Below are positions 22,601 to 37,378 of a DNA stretch of 64,000 nucleotides, one piece after another. Each line of letters starts with the position of its first letter. Position 1 is the stretch's first letter. The stretch comes from Tachypleus tridentatus (lineage: Eukaryota; Arthropoda; Merostomata; Xiphosura; Limulidae): the NCBI RefSeq assembly GCF_004210375.1, contig NC_134834.1, positions 12,633,857 through 12,697,856 on the forward strand. Direction: 5' to 3'. The position numbers and the translations under genes are program-made. A model generated the notes under the pieces. That model saw only the letters and a list, made by a program, of their open reading frames with translations, searched no databases and was not told the DNA's origin.

Positions 22601-25600
22601 ACTGCTGTCAGACGTATTTACACAAGTGAACTACTGCTGTCAGACGTATTTACACAAGTGAATTACTGCGGTCAGACGTATTTACACAAGTGAATTACTG
22701 CTGTCAGACGTATTTACACAAGTGAATTACTGCTGTCAGGTGTATTTACACAAGTGAATTACTGCTGTCAGACGTATTTACACAAGTGAATTACTGCTGT
22801 CAGACGTATTTACACAACTGAATTACTGCTGTCAGGTGTATTTACACAAGTGAATTACTGCTGTCAGACGTATTTACACAAGTGAATTACTGCTGTCAGA
22901 CGTATTTACACAAGTGAATTACTGCTGTCAGGTGTATTTACACAAGTGAATTACTGCTGTCAGACGTATTTACACAACTGAATTACTGCTGTCAGGTGTA
23001 TTTACACAAGTGAATTACTGCTGTCAGACGTATTTACACAAGTGAATTACTGCTGTCAGGTGTATTTACACAAGTGAATTACTGCTGTCAGACGTATTTA
23101 CACAACTGAATTACTGCGGTCAGACGTATTTACACAAGTGAATTACCGCTGTCAGGTGTATTTACACAAGTGAATTACTGCTGTCAGGTGTATTTACACA
23201 AGTGAATTACTGCTGTCAGACGTATTTACACAACTGAATTACTGCTGTCAGCCGTATTTACACAAGTGAATTACTGCTGTCAGACGTATTTACACAAGTG
23301 AACTACTGCTGTCAGACGTATTTACACAAGTGAATTACTGCTGTCAGACGTATTTACACAAGTGAATTACTGCTGTCAGACGTATTTACACAACTGAATT
23401 ACTGCTGTCAGACGTATTTACACAAGTGAATTACTGCTGTCAGACGTATTTACACAAGTGAATTACTGCTGTCAGACGTATTTACACAACTGAATTACTG
23501 CTGTCAGACGTATTTACACAAGTGAATTACTGCTGTCAGACGTATTTACACAAGTGAATTACTGCTGTCAGACGTATTTACACAAGTGAATTACTGCTGT
23601 CAGACGTATTTACACAAGTGAATTACTGCTGTCAGGTGTATTTACACAAGTGAATTACTGCTGTCAGACGTATTTACACAAGTGAATTACTGCTGTCAGA
23701 CGTATTTACACAACTGAATTACTGCTGTCAGACGTATTTACACAAGTGAATTACTGCTGTCAGACGTATTTACACAAGTGAATTACTGCTGTCAGACGTA
23801 TTTACACAAGTGAATTACTGCGGTCAGACGTATTTACACAAGTGAATTACTGCGGTCAGACGTATTTACACAAGTGAATTACCGCTGTCAGGTGTATTTA
23901 CACAAGTGAATTACTGCTGTCAGGTGTATTTACACAAGTGAATTACTGCTGTCAGACGTATTTACACAAGTGAATTACTGCTGTCAGACGTATTTACACA
24001 ACTGAATTACTGCTGTCAGACGTATTTACACAAGTGAATTACTGCTGTCAGACGTATTTACACAAGTGAACTACTGCTGTCAGACGTATTTACACAAGTG
24101 AATTACTGCTGTCAGACGTATTTACACAAGTGAATTACTGCTGTCAGGTGTATTTACACAAGTGAATTACTGCTGTCAGGTGTATTTACACAAGTGAATT
24201 ACTGCTGTCAGACGTATTTACACAACTGAATTACTGCTGTCAGACGTATTTACACAAGTGAATTACTGCTGTCAGACGTATTTACACAAGTGAATTACTG
24301 CTGTCAGACGTATTTACACAAGTGAATTACTGCGGTCAGACGTATTTACACAAGTGAATTACTGCGGTCAGGTGTATTTACACAAGTAAATTACCGCTGT
24401 CAGACGTATTTACACAAGTGAACTACTGCTATCAGACGTATTTACACAAGTGAATTACTGCTGTCAGGTGTATTTACACAAGTGAATTACTGCTGTCAGA
24501 CGTATTTACACAACTGAATTACTGCGGTCAGGTGTATTTACACAAGTGAATTACTGCTGTCAGACGTATTTACACAAGTGAATTACTGCTGTCAGGTGTA
24601 TTTACACAAGTGAATTACTGCTGTCAGACGTATTTACACAACTGAATTACTGCGGTCAGACGTATTTACACAAGTGAATTACTGCTGTCAGACGTATTTA
24701 CACAAGTGAATTACTGCTGTCAGGTGTATTTACACAAGTGAATTACTGCTGTCAGACGTATTTACACAAGTGAATTACTGCTGTCAGACGTATTTACACA
24801 AGTGAATTACTGCTGTCAGGTGTATTTACACAAGTGAATTACTGCTGTCAGGTGTATTTACACAAGTGAATTACTGCTGTCAGACGTATTTACACAACTG
24901 AATTACTGCTGTCAGCCGTATTTACACAAGTGAATTACTGCTGTCAGACGTATTTACACAAGTGAACTACTGCTGTCAGACGTATTTACACAAGTGAATT
25001 ACTGCTGTCAGACGTATTTACACAAGTGAATTACTGCTGTCAGACGTATTTACACAACTGAATTACTGCTGTCAGACGTATTTACACAAGTGAATTACTG
25101 CTGTCAGACGTATTTACACAAGTGAACTACTGCTGTCAGACGTATTTACACAAGTGAATTACTGCTGTCAGACGTATTTACACAAGTGAATTACTGCTGT
25201 CAGGTGTATTTACACAAGTGAATTACTGCTGTCAGGTGTATTTACACAAGTGAATTACTGCTGTCAGACGTATTTACACAAGTGAATTACTGCTGTCAGA
25301 CGTATTTACACAACTGAATTACTGCTGTCAGACGTATTTACACAAGTGAATTACTGCTGTCAGACGTATTTACACAAGTGAATTACTGCTGTCAGACGTA
25401 TTTACACAAGTGAATTACTGCGGTCAGACGTATTTACACAAGTGAATTACTGCTGTCAGGTGTATTTACACAAGTGAATTACTGCTGTCAGACGTATTTA
25501 CACAAGTGAATTACTGCTGTCAGACGTATTTACACAACTGAATTACTGCTGTCAGACGTATTTACACAAGTGAATTACTGCTGTCAGACGTATTTACACA

Positions 25601-27830
25601 AGTGAACTACTGCTGTCAGACGTATTTACACAAGTGAATTACTGCTGTCAGACGTATTTACACAAGTGAATTACTGCTGTCAGACGTATTTACACAAGTG
25701 AATTACTGCTGTCAGACGTATTTACACAAGTGAATTACTGCTGTCAGACGTATTTACACAACTGAATTACTGCTGTCAGGTGTATTTACACAAGTGAACT
25801 ACTGCTGTCAGACGTATTTACACAAGTGAATTACTGCTATCAGACGTATTTACACAAGTGAATTACTGCTGTCAGACGTATTTACACAAGTGAATTACTG
25901 CTGTCAGGTGTATTTACACAAGTGAATTACTACTGTCAGATATATTTACACATTTACACAAGTGAATTACTGCGGTCAGACGTATTTACACAAGTGAATT
26001 ACTACTGTCAGATATATTTACACATTTACACAAGTGAATTACTGCTGTCAGGTGTATTTACACAAGTGAATTACTGCTGTCAGACGTATTTACACAAGTG
26101 AATTACTGCTGTCAGACGTATTTACACAAGTGAATTACTGCTGTCAGGTGTATTTACACAAGTGAATTACTGCGGTCAGACGTATTTACACAAGTGAATT
26201 ACTGCTGTCAGGTGTATTTACACAAGTGAATTACTGCTGTCAGTGTATTTACACAAGTGAACTACTGCTGTCAGGTGTATTTACACAAGTGAATTACTGC
26301 TGTCAGACGTATTTACACAACTGAATTACTGCTGTCAGGCGTATTTACACAAGTGAATTACTGCTGTCAGGTGTATTTACACAAGTGAATTACTGCTGTC
26401 AGGTGTATTTACACAAGTGAATTACTGCTGTCAGACGTATTTACACAAGTGAATTACTGCTGTCAGACGTATTTACACAACTGAATTACTGCTGTCAGAC
26501 GTATTTACACAAGTGAATTACTGCTGTCAGACGTATTTACACAAGTGAACTACTGCTGTCAGACGTATTTACACAAGTGAACTACTGCTGTCAGACGTAT
26601 TTACACAAGTGAATTACTGCTGTCAGACGTATTTACACAAGTGAATTACTGCTGTCAGGTGTATTTACACAAGTGAATTACTGCTGTCAGGTGTATTTAC
26701 ACAAGTGAATTACTGCTGTCAGACGTATTTACACAAGTGAATTACTGCTGTCAGACGTATTTACACAAGTGAATTACTGCTGTCAGACGTATTTACACAA
26801 GTGAATTACTGCTGTCAGACGTATTTACACAAGTGAACTACTGCTGTCAGACGTATTTACACAAGTGAATTACTGCGGTCAGACGTATTTACACAAGTGA
26901 ATTACTGCTGTCAGGTGTATTTACACAAGTGAATTACTGCTGTCAGGTGTATTTACACAAGTGAATTACCGCTGTCAGACGTATTTACACAAGTGAACTA
27001 CTGCTATCAGACGTATTTACACAACTGAATTACCGCTGTCAGGTGTATTTACACAAGTGAATTACTGCTGTCAGATGTATTTACACAAGTGAACTACTGC
27101 TGTCAGACGTATTTACACAAGTGAACTACTGCTGTCAGACGTATTTACACAACTGAATTACTGCTGTCAGACGTATTTACACAAGTGAATTACTGCTGTC
27201 AGGTGTATTTACACAAGTGAATTACTGCTGTCAGACGTATTTACACAACTGAATTACTGCGGTCAGGTGTATTTACACAAGTGAACTACTGCTGTCAGAC
27301 GTATTTACACAACTGAATTACTGCTGTCAGACGTATTTACACAACTGAATTACTGCGGTCAGGTGTATTTACACAAGTGAATTACTGCTGTCAGACGTAT
27401 TTACACAAGTGAACTACTGCTGTCAGACGTATTTACACAAGTGAACTATTACTGTAAGGTGTACTTACACATGTGAATTACTACTGTCAGTGGTATTTCC
27501 TCAAGTGAATTACTGCGGTCAGACGTATTTACACAAGTGAATTGCTGCTGTCAGGTGTATTTACACAAGTGAACTACTGCTGTCAGACGTATTTACACAA
27601 GTGAACTACTGCTGTCAGGTGTATTTACACAAGTGAACTACTGCTGTCAGACGTATTTACACAACTGAATTACTGCGGTCAGGTGTATTTACACAAGTGA
27701 ATTACCGCTGTGAGACGTATTTACACAAGTGAACTACTACTGTAAGGTGTACTTACATATGTGAATTACTACTGTCAGTGGTATTTCCTCAAGTGAATTA
27801 CTATTGTGAGACGTACTTACAAAAGGAATT
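19686..27830 (+). repeat. 32-bp satellite, roughly 250 copies
   Basis: The unit is 32 bp: 'gaattactgctgtcagacgt' plus 'atttacacaagt'. The array is very homogeneous. A small set of variants is shuffled along it: 'gacg' or 'ggtg', 'caagt' or 'caact', 'gaatt' or 'gaact', 'ctg' or 'cgg'. A longer form with duplicated 'atttacac' occurs near 20780, 20830, 21670, 21745, 25935 and 26010. Copies decay at the right edge (from about 27440). No sustained open frame. Confidence 0.97.
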
Positions 27831-28628
27831 TGGTGACAGTACTTGTATAACTTAGAACAGGCAATGGAAAATTCGATTTACGCGGAGATGCTGGTTCCGC
27901 CCATTCTTTCCATTAAACAAAAGACGACGATCTTTCTCTTGCTTATAATGAAAAATGGAAGATTCCCCGTGTCTGAATAATTACATCGTCTAGGTAATGC
28001 TCGCCCTAATGGTTAGAGCGCTCGATCACAATCGACGGATCGCGGGCTCTAAACCCAGTCACCGAACATGCTCATCGTTTAGGGTTGCTGCCAGAGTGTG
28101 AAAATTTGTGGTTAACACAGAGTACATTAGCAGAGTGAAACCAAGGAGAGAAGAAACGTTGTAGCAATTCCTAATAAAATAAGTTATGGCTACACTACAG
28201 AAAAAAACTGAAAAAAGAAAACAGAGATTAATAATTATTCACTAAGTTACGTTTTCTCAAACTCCTTTGGTTAACTTGCTTCGTTGTTGAATTAATCCTT
28301 GAACTAGTTATTAAGCGAAAGGATGCGAAGATCATGCGCTCGTTTTAACCACTTAAAGTAAAGGGCTTCGAAATTATGGGCTCTTTTAATACTTGCCCTC
28401 ATACTGTTTTATAAGCCCATCCACGTAGCCCGAGTTTTCTCTTGCCACTGTTCTGCCTAACCCCGCTACCTGCTCGCCGACATTCTCCCTAACCCTAATT
28501 CCAACTCGTTAATGTACAATTTCAACTTTATAGTTACTAAAAACAAAAATTGCCTGCAGTGTTTCTATCACTGTGACTGTAGGTAACAGTAGGCACTGAT
28601 GATGTATGTTAAAAACATTATGTTAAAT
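27831..28628. other. Unique DNA with a tRNA-like SINE fragment
   Basis: 27999-28090 contains 'gctcgccctaatggttagag' (A-box-like), the perfect stem TCGAT/ATCGA around the anticodon region and a degenerate B-box 'gggctctaaaccc', ending in 'gaacatgctc' as type-1 SINEs do. It looks like the head of a further SINE family, not a working tRNA. The remainder shows nothing recognisable. Confidence 0.5.
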
Positions 28629-28642
28629 AATATTAAAACATT

Positions 28643-28949
28643 GTTTGGTTTGTTTTGAATTTCGCGCAAAGTTACATGAGGGCTATCTGCTCTACCCGTC
28701 CCTAATTTAGCAGCGTAAGATTAAAGGGAAGGCAGCTAGTCATCACCACCACCGCCAACTCTTGGGCTACTCTTTCACCAACTGAAAGTGAAACCACAGA
28801 CAAGGGAACGTGCTTGCAAACATCACTAGAAAAAGTGGGGTTCACCGTCACTTCTAACGCCCCCACGGCTGAAAGGGCGAGCATGTTTGGTGTGACGCGA
28901 CCCTCGGATTACGAGTCTAGTGTCTTAACCACTGGACCATGCCGGGCCA
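28643..28949 (-). mobile_element. Type-1 SINE with internal insertion
   Basis: The minus-strand SINE is flanked by near-perfect duplications ATTAAAACATT (28632-28642) and ATTAAAATATT (28950-28960). Between about 28780 and 28835 the usual 'caacgaatagtgggattg' is replaced by a longer stretch with 'gaaaccacagacaaggg', not found in the other copies. Confidence 0.85.
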
Positions 28950-28960
28950 ATTAAAATATT

Positions 28961-29384
28961 TAAAAAATGCATTTGGGATCATAGAGAAAAACAAATTGAA
29001 ATTAGAGTGTAGTATTATCCAGGTCTTTTCCCTAAGTTTTACTGACATAATCGACACCACTTCCCCCTGTTGGCAGAAAGGCTTACTTTTTCTGCGTTTT
29101 AATCTTCAACAAAGAACGTTCAACGAGTACAGAAACAAATAAGAAAATATAAAGTGTTGTGTTAAATATTCCTACTTAACCTTTGATCACTCAAACGATA
29201 TCGCTATGAAGACATTCACTTTATATATGTGTTTATATTTTTGTCTCATGTCTGCGAACCGATTTAGGATACACATGTAACATATCGAAAAATAATTTTC
29301 ACACATCTGTTTAAAAACAATGAAATGTTATAGAAGTACTTTCCTATAGTCCAAAACAAAATATTCAGAGAGAGATACTGTGAA
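28961..29384. other. Unique AT-rich DNA
   Basis: No gene or repeat is supported. A 67-codon plus-strand frame (28939-29142) starts inside the SINE and has no other support. Confidence 0.5.
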
Positions 29385-32300
29385 GAAACGAATATCGTAG
29401 AGAGATTGTTCTACAACTAAAAAGAAACATAATGTAGAGATTCTACTGAAACTGAAAATAAGAAACATAATGTAGAGATTCTACTGAAACTGAAACAAGA
29501 AACATAATGTAGAGATTCTACTGAAACTCAAAAAAGAAACATAATGTAGAGATTCTACTGAAACTGAAACAAGAAACATAATGTAGAGATTCTACTGAAA
29601 CTGAAAAAAGAAACATAATGTAGAGATTCTACTGAAACTGAAACAAGAAACATAATGTAGAGATTCTACTGAAACTCAAAAAAGAAACATAATGTAGAGA
29701 TTCTACTGAAACTGAAAAAAGAAACATAATGTAGAGATTCTACTGAAACTGAAACAAGAAACATAATGTAGAGATTCTACTGAAACTGAAAAAAGAAACA
29801 TAATGTAGAGATTCTACTGAAACTGAAACAAGAAACATAATGTAGAGATTCTACTGAAACTGAAAAAGAAACATAATGTAGAGATTCTACTGAAACTGAA
29901 ACAAAAAACATAATGTAGAGATTCTACTGAAACTAAAAAAAGAAACATAATGTAGAGATTCTACTGAAACTCAAAAAAGAAACATAATGTAGAGATTCTA
30001 TTGAAACTGAAAAAAGAAACATAATGTAGAGATTCTACTGAAACTGAAAAAAGAAACATAATGTAGAGATTCTACTGAAACTGAAAAAGAAACATACTGT
30101 AGAGATTCTACTGAAACTGAAAAAGAAACATAATGTAGAGATTCTACTGAAACTCAAAAAAAGAAACATAATGTAGAGATTCTACTGAAACTGAAAAAGA
30201 AACATAATGTAGAGATTCTACTGAAACTGAAAAAGTAACATAATGTAGAGATTCTACTGAAACTGAAAAAAAGAAACATAATGTAGAGATTCTACTGAAA
30301 CTGAAAAAAGAAACATAATGTAGAGATTCTACTGAAACTGAAAAAAGAAACATAATGTAGAGATTCTACTGAAACTGAAAAAGAAACATAATGTAGAGAT
30401 TCTACTGAAACTGAAAAAAGAAACATAATGTAGAGATTCTACTGAAACTGAAAAAAGAAACATAATGTAGAGATTCTACTGAAACTGAAAAAGAAACATA
30501 ATGTAGAGATTCTACTGAAACTGAAAAAAGAAACATTATAGAGAGATTCTACTGAAACTGAAAAAGAAACATAATGTAGAGATTCTACTGAAACTGAAAA
30601 AAGAAACATAATGTAGAGATTCTACTGAAACTGAAAAAAGAAACATAATAAAGAGATTCTACTGAAACTGAAAAAGAAACATAATGTAGAGATTCTACTG
30701 AAACTGAAAAAGAAACATAATGTAGAGATTCTACTGAAACTGAAAAAGAAACATAATGTAGAGATTCTACTGAAACTAAAAAAAGAAACATAATGTAGAG
30801 ATTCTATTGAAACTGAAAAAAGAAACATAATGTAGAGATTCTACTGAAACTGAAAAAAGAAACATAATGTAGAGATTCTACTGAAACTGAAAAAAAAAAC
30901 ATAATGTAGAAATTCTACTGAAACTGAAAAAAAGAAACATAATGTAGAGATTCTACTGAAACTGAAAAAAAAACATAATGTAGAGATTCTACTGAAACTG
31001 AAAAAGAAACATAATGTAGAGATTCTACTGAAACTGAAAAAAGAAACATAATGTAGAGATTCTACTGAAACTGAAAAAGAAACATAATGTAGAGATTCTA
31101 CTGAAACTGAAAAAAAAAACATAATGTAGAGATTCTACTGAAACTGAAAAAAGAAACATACTGTAAAAATTCTACTGAAACTGAAAAAAGAAACATAATG
31201 TAGAGATTCTACTGAAACTGAAAAAAGAAACATAATGTAGAGATTCTACTGAAACTTAAAAAAGAAACATAATGTAGAGATTCTACTGAAACTGAAAAAA
31301 GAAACATAATGTAGAGATTCTACTGAAACTGAAAAAAAACATAATGTAGAGATTCTACTGAAACTGAAAAAAGAAACATAATGTAGAGATTCTACTGAAA
31401 CTGAAAAAAAAACATACTGTAGAGATTCTACTGAAACTGAAAAAGAAACATAATGTAGAGATTCTACTGAAACTGAAAAAAAACATAATGTAGAGATTCT
31501 ACTGAAACTGAAAAAAGAAACATAATGTAGAGATTCCACTCAAAGTGAAAAGAAACATAATGTAGAGATTCCACTGAAACTGAAAAAAGAAACATAATGT
31601 AGAGATTCTACTGAAACCGAAAAAAGAAACATAATGTAGAGATTCTACTGAAACTGAAAAAGAAAGATAATGTAAAGATTCTACTGAAACTGAAAAAGAA
31701 ACATAATGTAGAGATTCTACTGAAACTTAAAAAAGAAACATAATGTAGAGATTCTACTGAAACTTAAAAAAAAGAAACATAATGTAGAGATTCCACTGAA
31801 ACTGAAAAAAGAAACATTATAGAGATTCTACTGAAACTGAAAAAAAAACATAATGTAGAGATTCTACTGAAACTGAAAAAAGAAACATAATGTAGAGATT
31901 CTACTGAAACTGAAAAAAAAGAAACATAATGTAGAGATTCTACTGAAACTGAAAAAAAACATACTGTAGAGATTCTACTGAAACTGAAAATAAAACATAA
32001 TGTAGAGATTCTACTGAAACTGACAAAGAAACATAATGTAGAGATTCTACTGAAACTGAAAAAAGAAACATAATGTAGAGATTCTACTGAAACTGAAAAA
32101 AGAAACATAATGTAGAGATTCTACTAAAACTGAAAAAAGAAACATAATGTAGAGATTCTATTGAAACTGAAAAAAGTAACATAATGTAGAGATTCTACTG
32201 AAACTGAAAAAAGAAACATAATGTAGAGATTCTATTGAAACTGAAAAAAGTAACATAATGTAGAGATTCTACTGAAACTGAAAAAAGAAACATAATGTAG

Positions 32301-32395
32301 AGATTCTACTGAAACTGAAAAAAACATACTGTAGAGATTCTACTGAAACTGAAAAAGAAACATTATAGAGAGATTCTACTGAAACTGAAAAAAGA
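29385..32395 (+). repeat. 37-bp array, subtype-A block 1
   Basis: Opening copies are irregular, with frequent 'gaaacaagaaac' spacers. Later markers include 'ccactcaaagtg' (31532) and 'aaccgaaaaaag' (31615). Confidence 0.9.
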
Positions 32396-33285
32396 AACAT
32401 CACAGAAAGATTCTACTAAAACTAGAAATAGAAACATCACAGAGAGATTCTACTAAAACTAAAAAAAGAAACATTATAGAGAGATTCTACTAAAACTAGA
32501 AAAAGAAACATCACAGAGAGATTCTACTAAAACTAGAAAAAAAAACATTATAGAGAGATTCTACTAAAACTAGAAAAAGAAACATCACAGAGAGATTCTA
32601 CTAAAACTAGAAAAAGAAACATTATAGAGAGATTCTACTAAAACTAGAAAAAGAAACATCACAGAGAGATTCTACTAAAACTAGAAAAAGAAACATCACA
32701 AAAAGATTCTACTAAAACTAGAAAAAGAAAACATCACAGAGAGATTCTACTAAAACTAGAAAAAGAAACATCACAGAGGGATTCTACTAGAACTAGAAAA
32801 AGAAACATCATAGAGAGATTCTACTAAAACTAGAAAAAGAAACATCACAGAGAGATTCTACTAAAACTAGAAAAAGAAACATTACAGAGAGATTCTACTA
32901 AAACTAGAAAAAGAAACATCACAGAGAGATTCTACTAAAACTAGAAAAAGAAAGATCACAGAAAGATTCTACTAAAACTAGAAAAAGAAAACATCACAGA
33001 GAGATTCTACTAAAAATAGAAAAAAATAACAGAAAGATTCTACTACAACTAGAAAAAGAAACATCACAGAGAGATTCTACTAAAACTAGAAAAAAACAAA
33101 AAACAGAAAGATTCTACTAAAACTAGAAAAAGAAACATTACAGAGAGATTCTACTAAAACTAGAAAAAGAAACATCACAGAGAGATTCTACTAAAACTAG
33201 AAAAAGAAAGATCACAGAAAGATTCTACTAAAACTAGAAAAAGGAAACATCACAGAGAGATTCTACTAAAACTAGAAAAAGAAAC
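32396..33285 (+). repeat. 37-bp array, subtype-B block 1
   Basis: It begins with the marker 'actagaaatagaaacatcac' (near 32422) and contains 'cacagagggattctactaga' near 32772 and a 'aaaaaacaaaaaacag' variant near 33095. Confidence 0.9.
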
Positions 33286-36200
33286 ATAATGTAGAGATTC
33301 TACTGAAACTGAAAAAAAGAAACATAATGTAGAGATTCTACTGAAACTGAAAAAAGAAACATAATGTAGAGATTCTACTGAAACTGAGAAAAAGAAACAT
33401 AATGTAGAGATTCTACTGAAACTGAAACAAGAAACATAATGCAGAGATTCTACTGAAACTGAAATAAGAAACATAATGTAGAGATTCTACTGAAACTGAA
33501 ACAAGAAACATAATGTAGAGATTCTACTGAACCTGAAAAAAGAAACATAATGTAGAGATTCTACTGAAACTGAAACAAGAAACATAATGTAGAGATTCTA
33601 CTGAAACTAAAAAAAGAAACATAATGTAGAGATTCTACTGAAACTCAAAAAAGAAACATAATGTAGAGATTCTATTGAAACTGAAAAAGTAACATAATGT
33701 AGAGATTCTACTGAAACTGAAAAAAAGAAACATAATGTAGAGATTCTACTGAAACTGAAAAAGAAACATAATGTAGAGATTCTACTGAAACTAAAAAAAG
33801 AAACATAATGTAGAGATTCTACTGAAACTCAAAAAAAAAGAAACATAATGTAGAGATTCTACTGAAACTGAAAAAGAAACATAATGTAGAGATTCTACTG
33901 AAACTGAAAAAAGAAACATAATGTAGAGATTCTACTGAAACTGAAAAAAAAGAAACATAATGTAGAGATTCTACTGAAACTGAAAAAGAAACATAATGTA
34001 GAGATTCTACTGAAACTGAAAAAAGAAACATAATGTAGAGATTCTACTGAAACTCAAAAAAAAGAAACATAATGTAGAGATTCTACTGAAACTGAAAAAA
34101 AGAAACATAATGTAGAGATTCTACTGAAACTGAAAAAGAAACATAATGTAGAGATTCTACTGAAACTGAAAAAAGAAACATAATGTAGAGATTCTACTGA
34201 AACTGAAAAAAAGAAACATAATGTAGAGATTCTACTGAAACTAAAAAAAGAAACATAATGTAGAGATTCTACTGAAACTGAAAAAAGAAACATAATGTAG
34301 AGATTCTACTGAAACTGAAAAAGTAACATAATGTAGAGATTCTACTGAAACTGAAAAAAAGAAACATAATGTAGAGATTCTACTGAAACTGAAAAAAGAA
34401 ACATAATGTAGAGATTCTACTGAAACTGAAAAAAGAAACATAATGTAGAGATTCTACTGAAACTAAAAAAAGAAACATAATGTAGAGATTCTACTGAAAC
34501 TCAAAAAAGAAACATAATGTAGATATTCTATTGAAACTGAAAAAGTAACATAATGTAGAGATTCTACTGAAACTGAAAAAAAAGAAACATAATGTAGAGA
34601 TTCTATTGAAACTGAAAAAGTAACATAATGTAGAGATTCTACTGAAACTGAAAAAAAGAAACATAATGTAGAGATTCTACTGAAACTGAAAAAAGAAACA
34701 TAATGTAGAGATTCTACTGAAACTGAAAAAAGAAACATAATGTAGAGATTCTACTGAAACTGAAAAAAGAAACATAATGTAGAGATTCTACTGAAACTGA
34801 AAAAAAAAAGAAACATAATGTAGAGATTCTACTAAAACTGAAAAAAGAAACATAATGTAGAGATTCTACTGAAACTGAAAAAAGAAACATTATAGAGAGA
34901 TTCTACTGAAACTGAAAAAAGAAACATAATGTAGAGATTCTACTGAAACTGAAAAAAGAAACATAATGTAGAGATTCTACTGAAACTGAAAAAGAAACAT
35001 TATAAAGAGATTCTACTGAAACTGAAAAAAGAAACATAATGTAGAGATTCTACTGAAACTGAAAAAAGAAACATAATGTAGAGATTCTACTGAAACTGAA
35101 AAAAGAAACATAATGTAGAGATTCTACTGAAACTAAAAAAAGAAACATAATGTAGAGATTCTACTGAAACTGAAAAAAAAGTAACATAATGTAGAGATTC
35201 TACTGAAACTGAAAAAGAAACATAATGTAGAGATTCTATTGAAACTGAAAAAGTAACATAATGTAGAGATTCTACTGAAACTGAAAAAAGAAACATAATG
35301 TAGAGATTCTACTGAAACTGAAAAAGAAACATAATGTAGAGATTCTACTGAAACTGAAAAAAGAAACATAATGTAGAGATTCTACTGAAACTGAAAAAAG
35401 AAACATAATGTAGAGATTCTACTGAAACTGAAAAAGAAACATAATGTAGATATTCTACTGAAACTGAAAAAAGAAACATAATGTAGAGATTCTACTGAAA
35501 CTGAAAAAAAACATACTGTAGAGATTCTACTGAAACTGAAAAAGAAACATAATGTAGAGATTCCACTCAAAGTGAAAAGAAACATAATGTAGAGATTCCA
35601 CTGAAACTGAAAAAAAGAAACATAATGTAGAGATTCTACTGAAACCGAAAAAAGAAACATAATGTAGAGATTCTACTGAAACTGAAAAAGAAAGATAATG
35701 TAAAGATTCTACTGAAACTGAAAAAGAAACATAATGTAGAGATTCTACTGAAACTTAAAAAAGTAACATAATGTAGAGATTCTACTGAAACTTAAAAAAG
35801 TAACATAATGTAGAGATTCCACTGAAACTGAAAAAAGAAACATTATAGAGAGATTCTACTGAAACTGAAAAAAAAACATACTGTAGAGATTCTACTGAAA
35901 CTGAAAAAGAAACATAATGTAGAGATTCTACTGAAACTGAAAAAAGAAACATAATGTAGAGATTCTACTGAAACTGAAAAAAAAACATACTGTAGAGATT
36001 CTACTGAAACTGAAAATAAAACATAATGTAGAGATTCTACTGAAACTGACAAAGAAACATAATGTAGAGATTCTACTGAAACTGAAAAAAGAAACATAAT
36101 GTAGAGATTCTACTGAAACTGAAAAAAGAAACATAATGTAGAGATTCTACTGAAACTGAAAATAAAACATAATGTAGAGATTCTACTGAAACTGACAAAG

Positions 36201-36455
36201 AAACATAATGTAGAGATTCTACTGAAACTGAAAAAAGAAACATAATGTAGAGATTCTACTGAAACTGAAAAAAGAAACATAATGTAGAGATTCTACTAAA
36301 ACTGAAAAAAGAAACATAATGTAGAGATTCTACTGAAACTGAAAAAAGAAACATAATGTAGAGATTCTACTGAAACTGAAAAAAACATACTGTAGAGATT
36401 CTACTGAAACTGAAAAAGAAACATTATAGAGAGATTCTACTGAAACTGAAAAAAG
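33286..36455 (+). repeat. 37-bp array, subtype-A block 2
   Basis: It has the marker 'gaaacaagaaacataatgca' near 33423, and 'ccactcaaagtg' and 'aaccg' markers near 35563 and 35643. Confidence 0.9.
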
Positions 36456-37378
36456 AAACATCACAGAAAGATTCTACTAAAACTAGAAATAGAAACATCA
36501 CAGAGAGATTCTACTAAAACTAGAAAAAGAAACATTATAGAGAGATTCTACTAAAACTAGAAAAAAAAACATTATAGAGAGATTCTACTAAAACTAGAAA
36601 AAGAAACATCACAGAGAGATTCTACTAAAACTAGAAAAAGAAACATTATAGAGAGATTCTACTAAAACTAGAAAAAAGAAACATCACAGAGAGATTCTAC
36701 TAAAACTAGAAAAAGAAACATCACAGAAAGATTCTACTAAAACTAGAAAAAGAAAACATCACAGAGAGATTCTACTAAAACTAGAAAAAGAAACATCACA
36801 GAGGGATTCTACTAGAACTAGAAAAAGAAACATCATAGAGAGATTCTACTAAAACTAGAAAAAGAAACATCACAGAGAGATTCTACTAAAACTAGAAAAA
36901 GAAACATTACAGAGAGATTCTACTAAAACTAGAAAAAGAAACATCACAGAGAGATTCTACTAAAACTAGAAAAAGAAAGATCACAGAAAGATTCTACTAA
37001 AACTAGAAAAAGAAAACATCACAGAGAGATTCTACTAAAACTAGAAAAAAATAACAGAAAGATTCTACTACAACTAGAAAAAGAAACATCACAGAGAGAT
37101 TCTACTAAAACTAGAAAAAAAACAAAAAACAGAAAGATTCTACTAAAACTAGAAAAAGAAACATCACAGAGAGATTCTACTAAAACTAGAAAAAGAAACA
37201 TCACAGAAAGATTATACTAAAACTAGAAAAAGAAAACATCACAGGGAGATTCTACTAAAACTAGAAAAAAACATCACAGAGAGATTCTACTAAAACTAGA
37301 AAAAGAAACATCACAGAAAAATTCTACTAAAACTAGAAAAAGAAACATCACAGAGAGATTCTACTAAAACTAGAAAAA
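36456..37378 (+). repeat. 37-bp array, subtype-B block 2
   Basis: It has the same opening marker and the same inner order of variants as block 1, including 'gagggattctactagaacta' near 36800. Confidence 0.9.

Noticed and set aside
19686-27830. CRISPR array or telomeric repeat
   Set aside because: The repeats are contiguous with no spacers, and the 32-bp unit does not resemble TTAGG/TTAGGG telomere repeats. The context is eukaryotic.
27999-28090. tRNA gene beside the satellite
   Set aside because: The B-box is degenerate ('gggctctaaaccc') and the sequence continues into a SINE-like 'gaacatgctc'.
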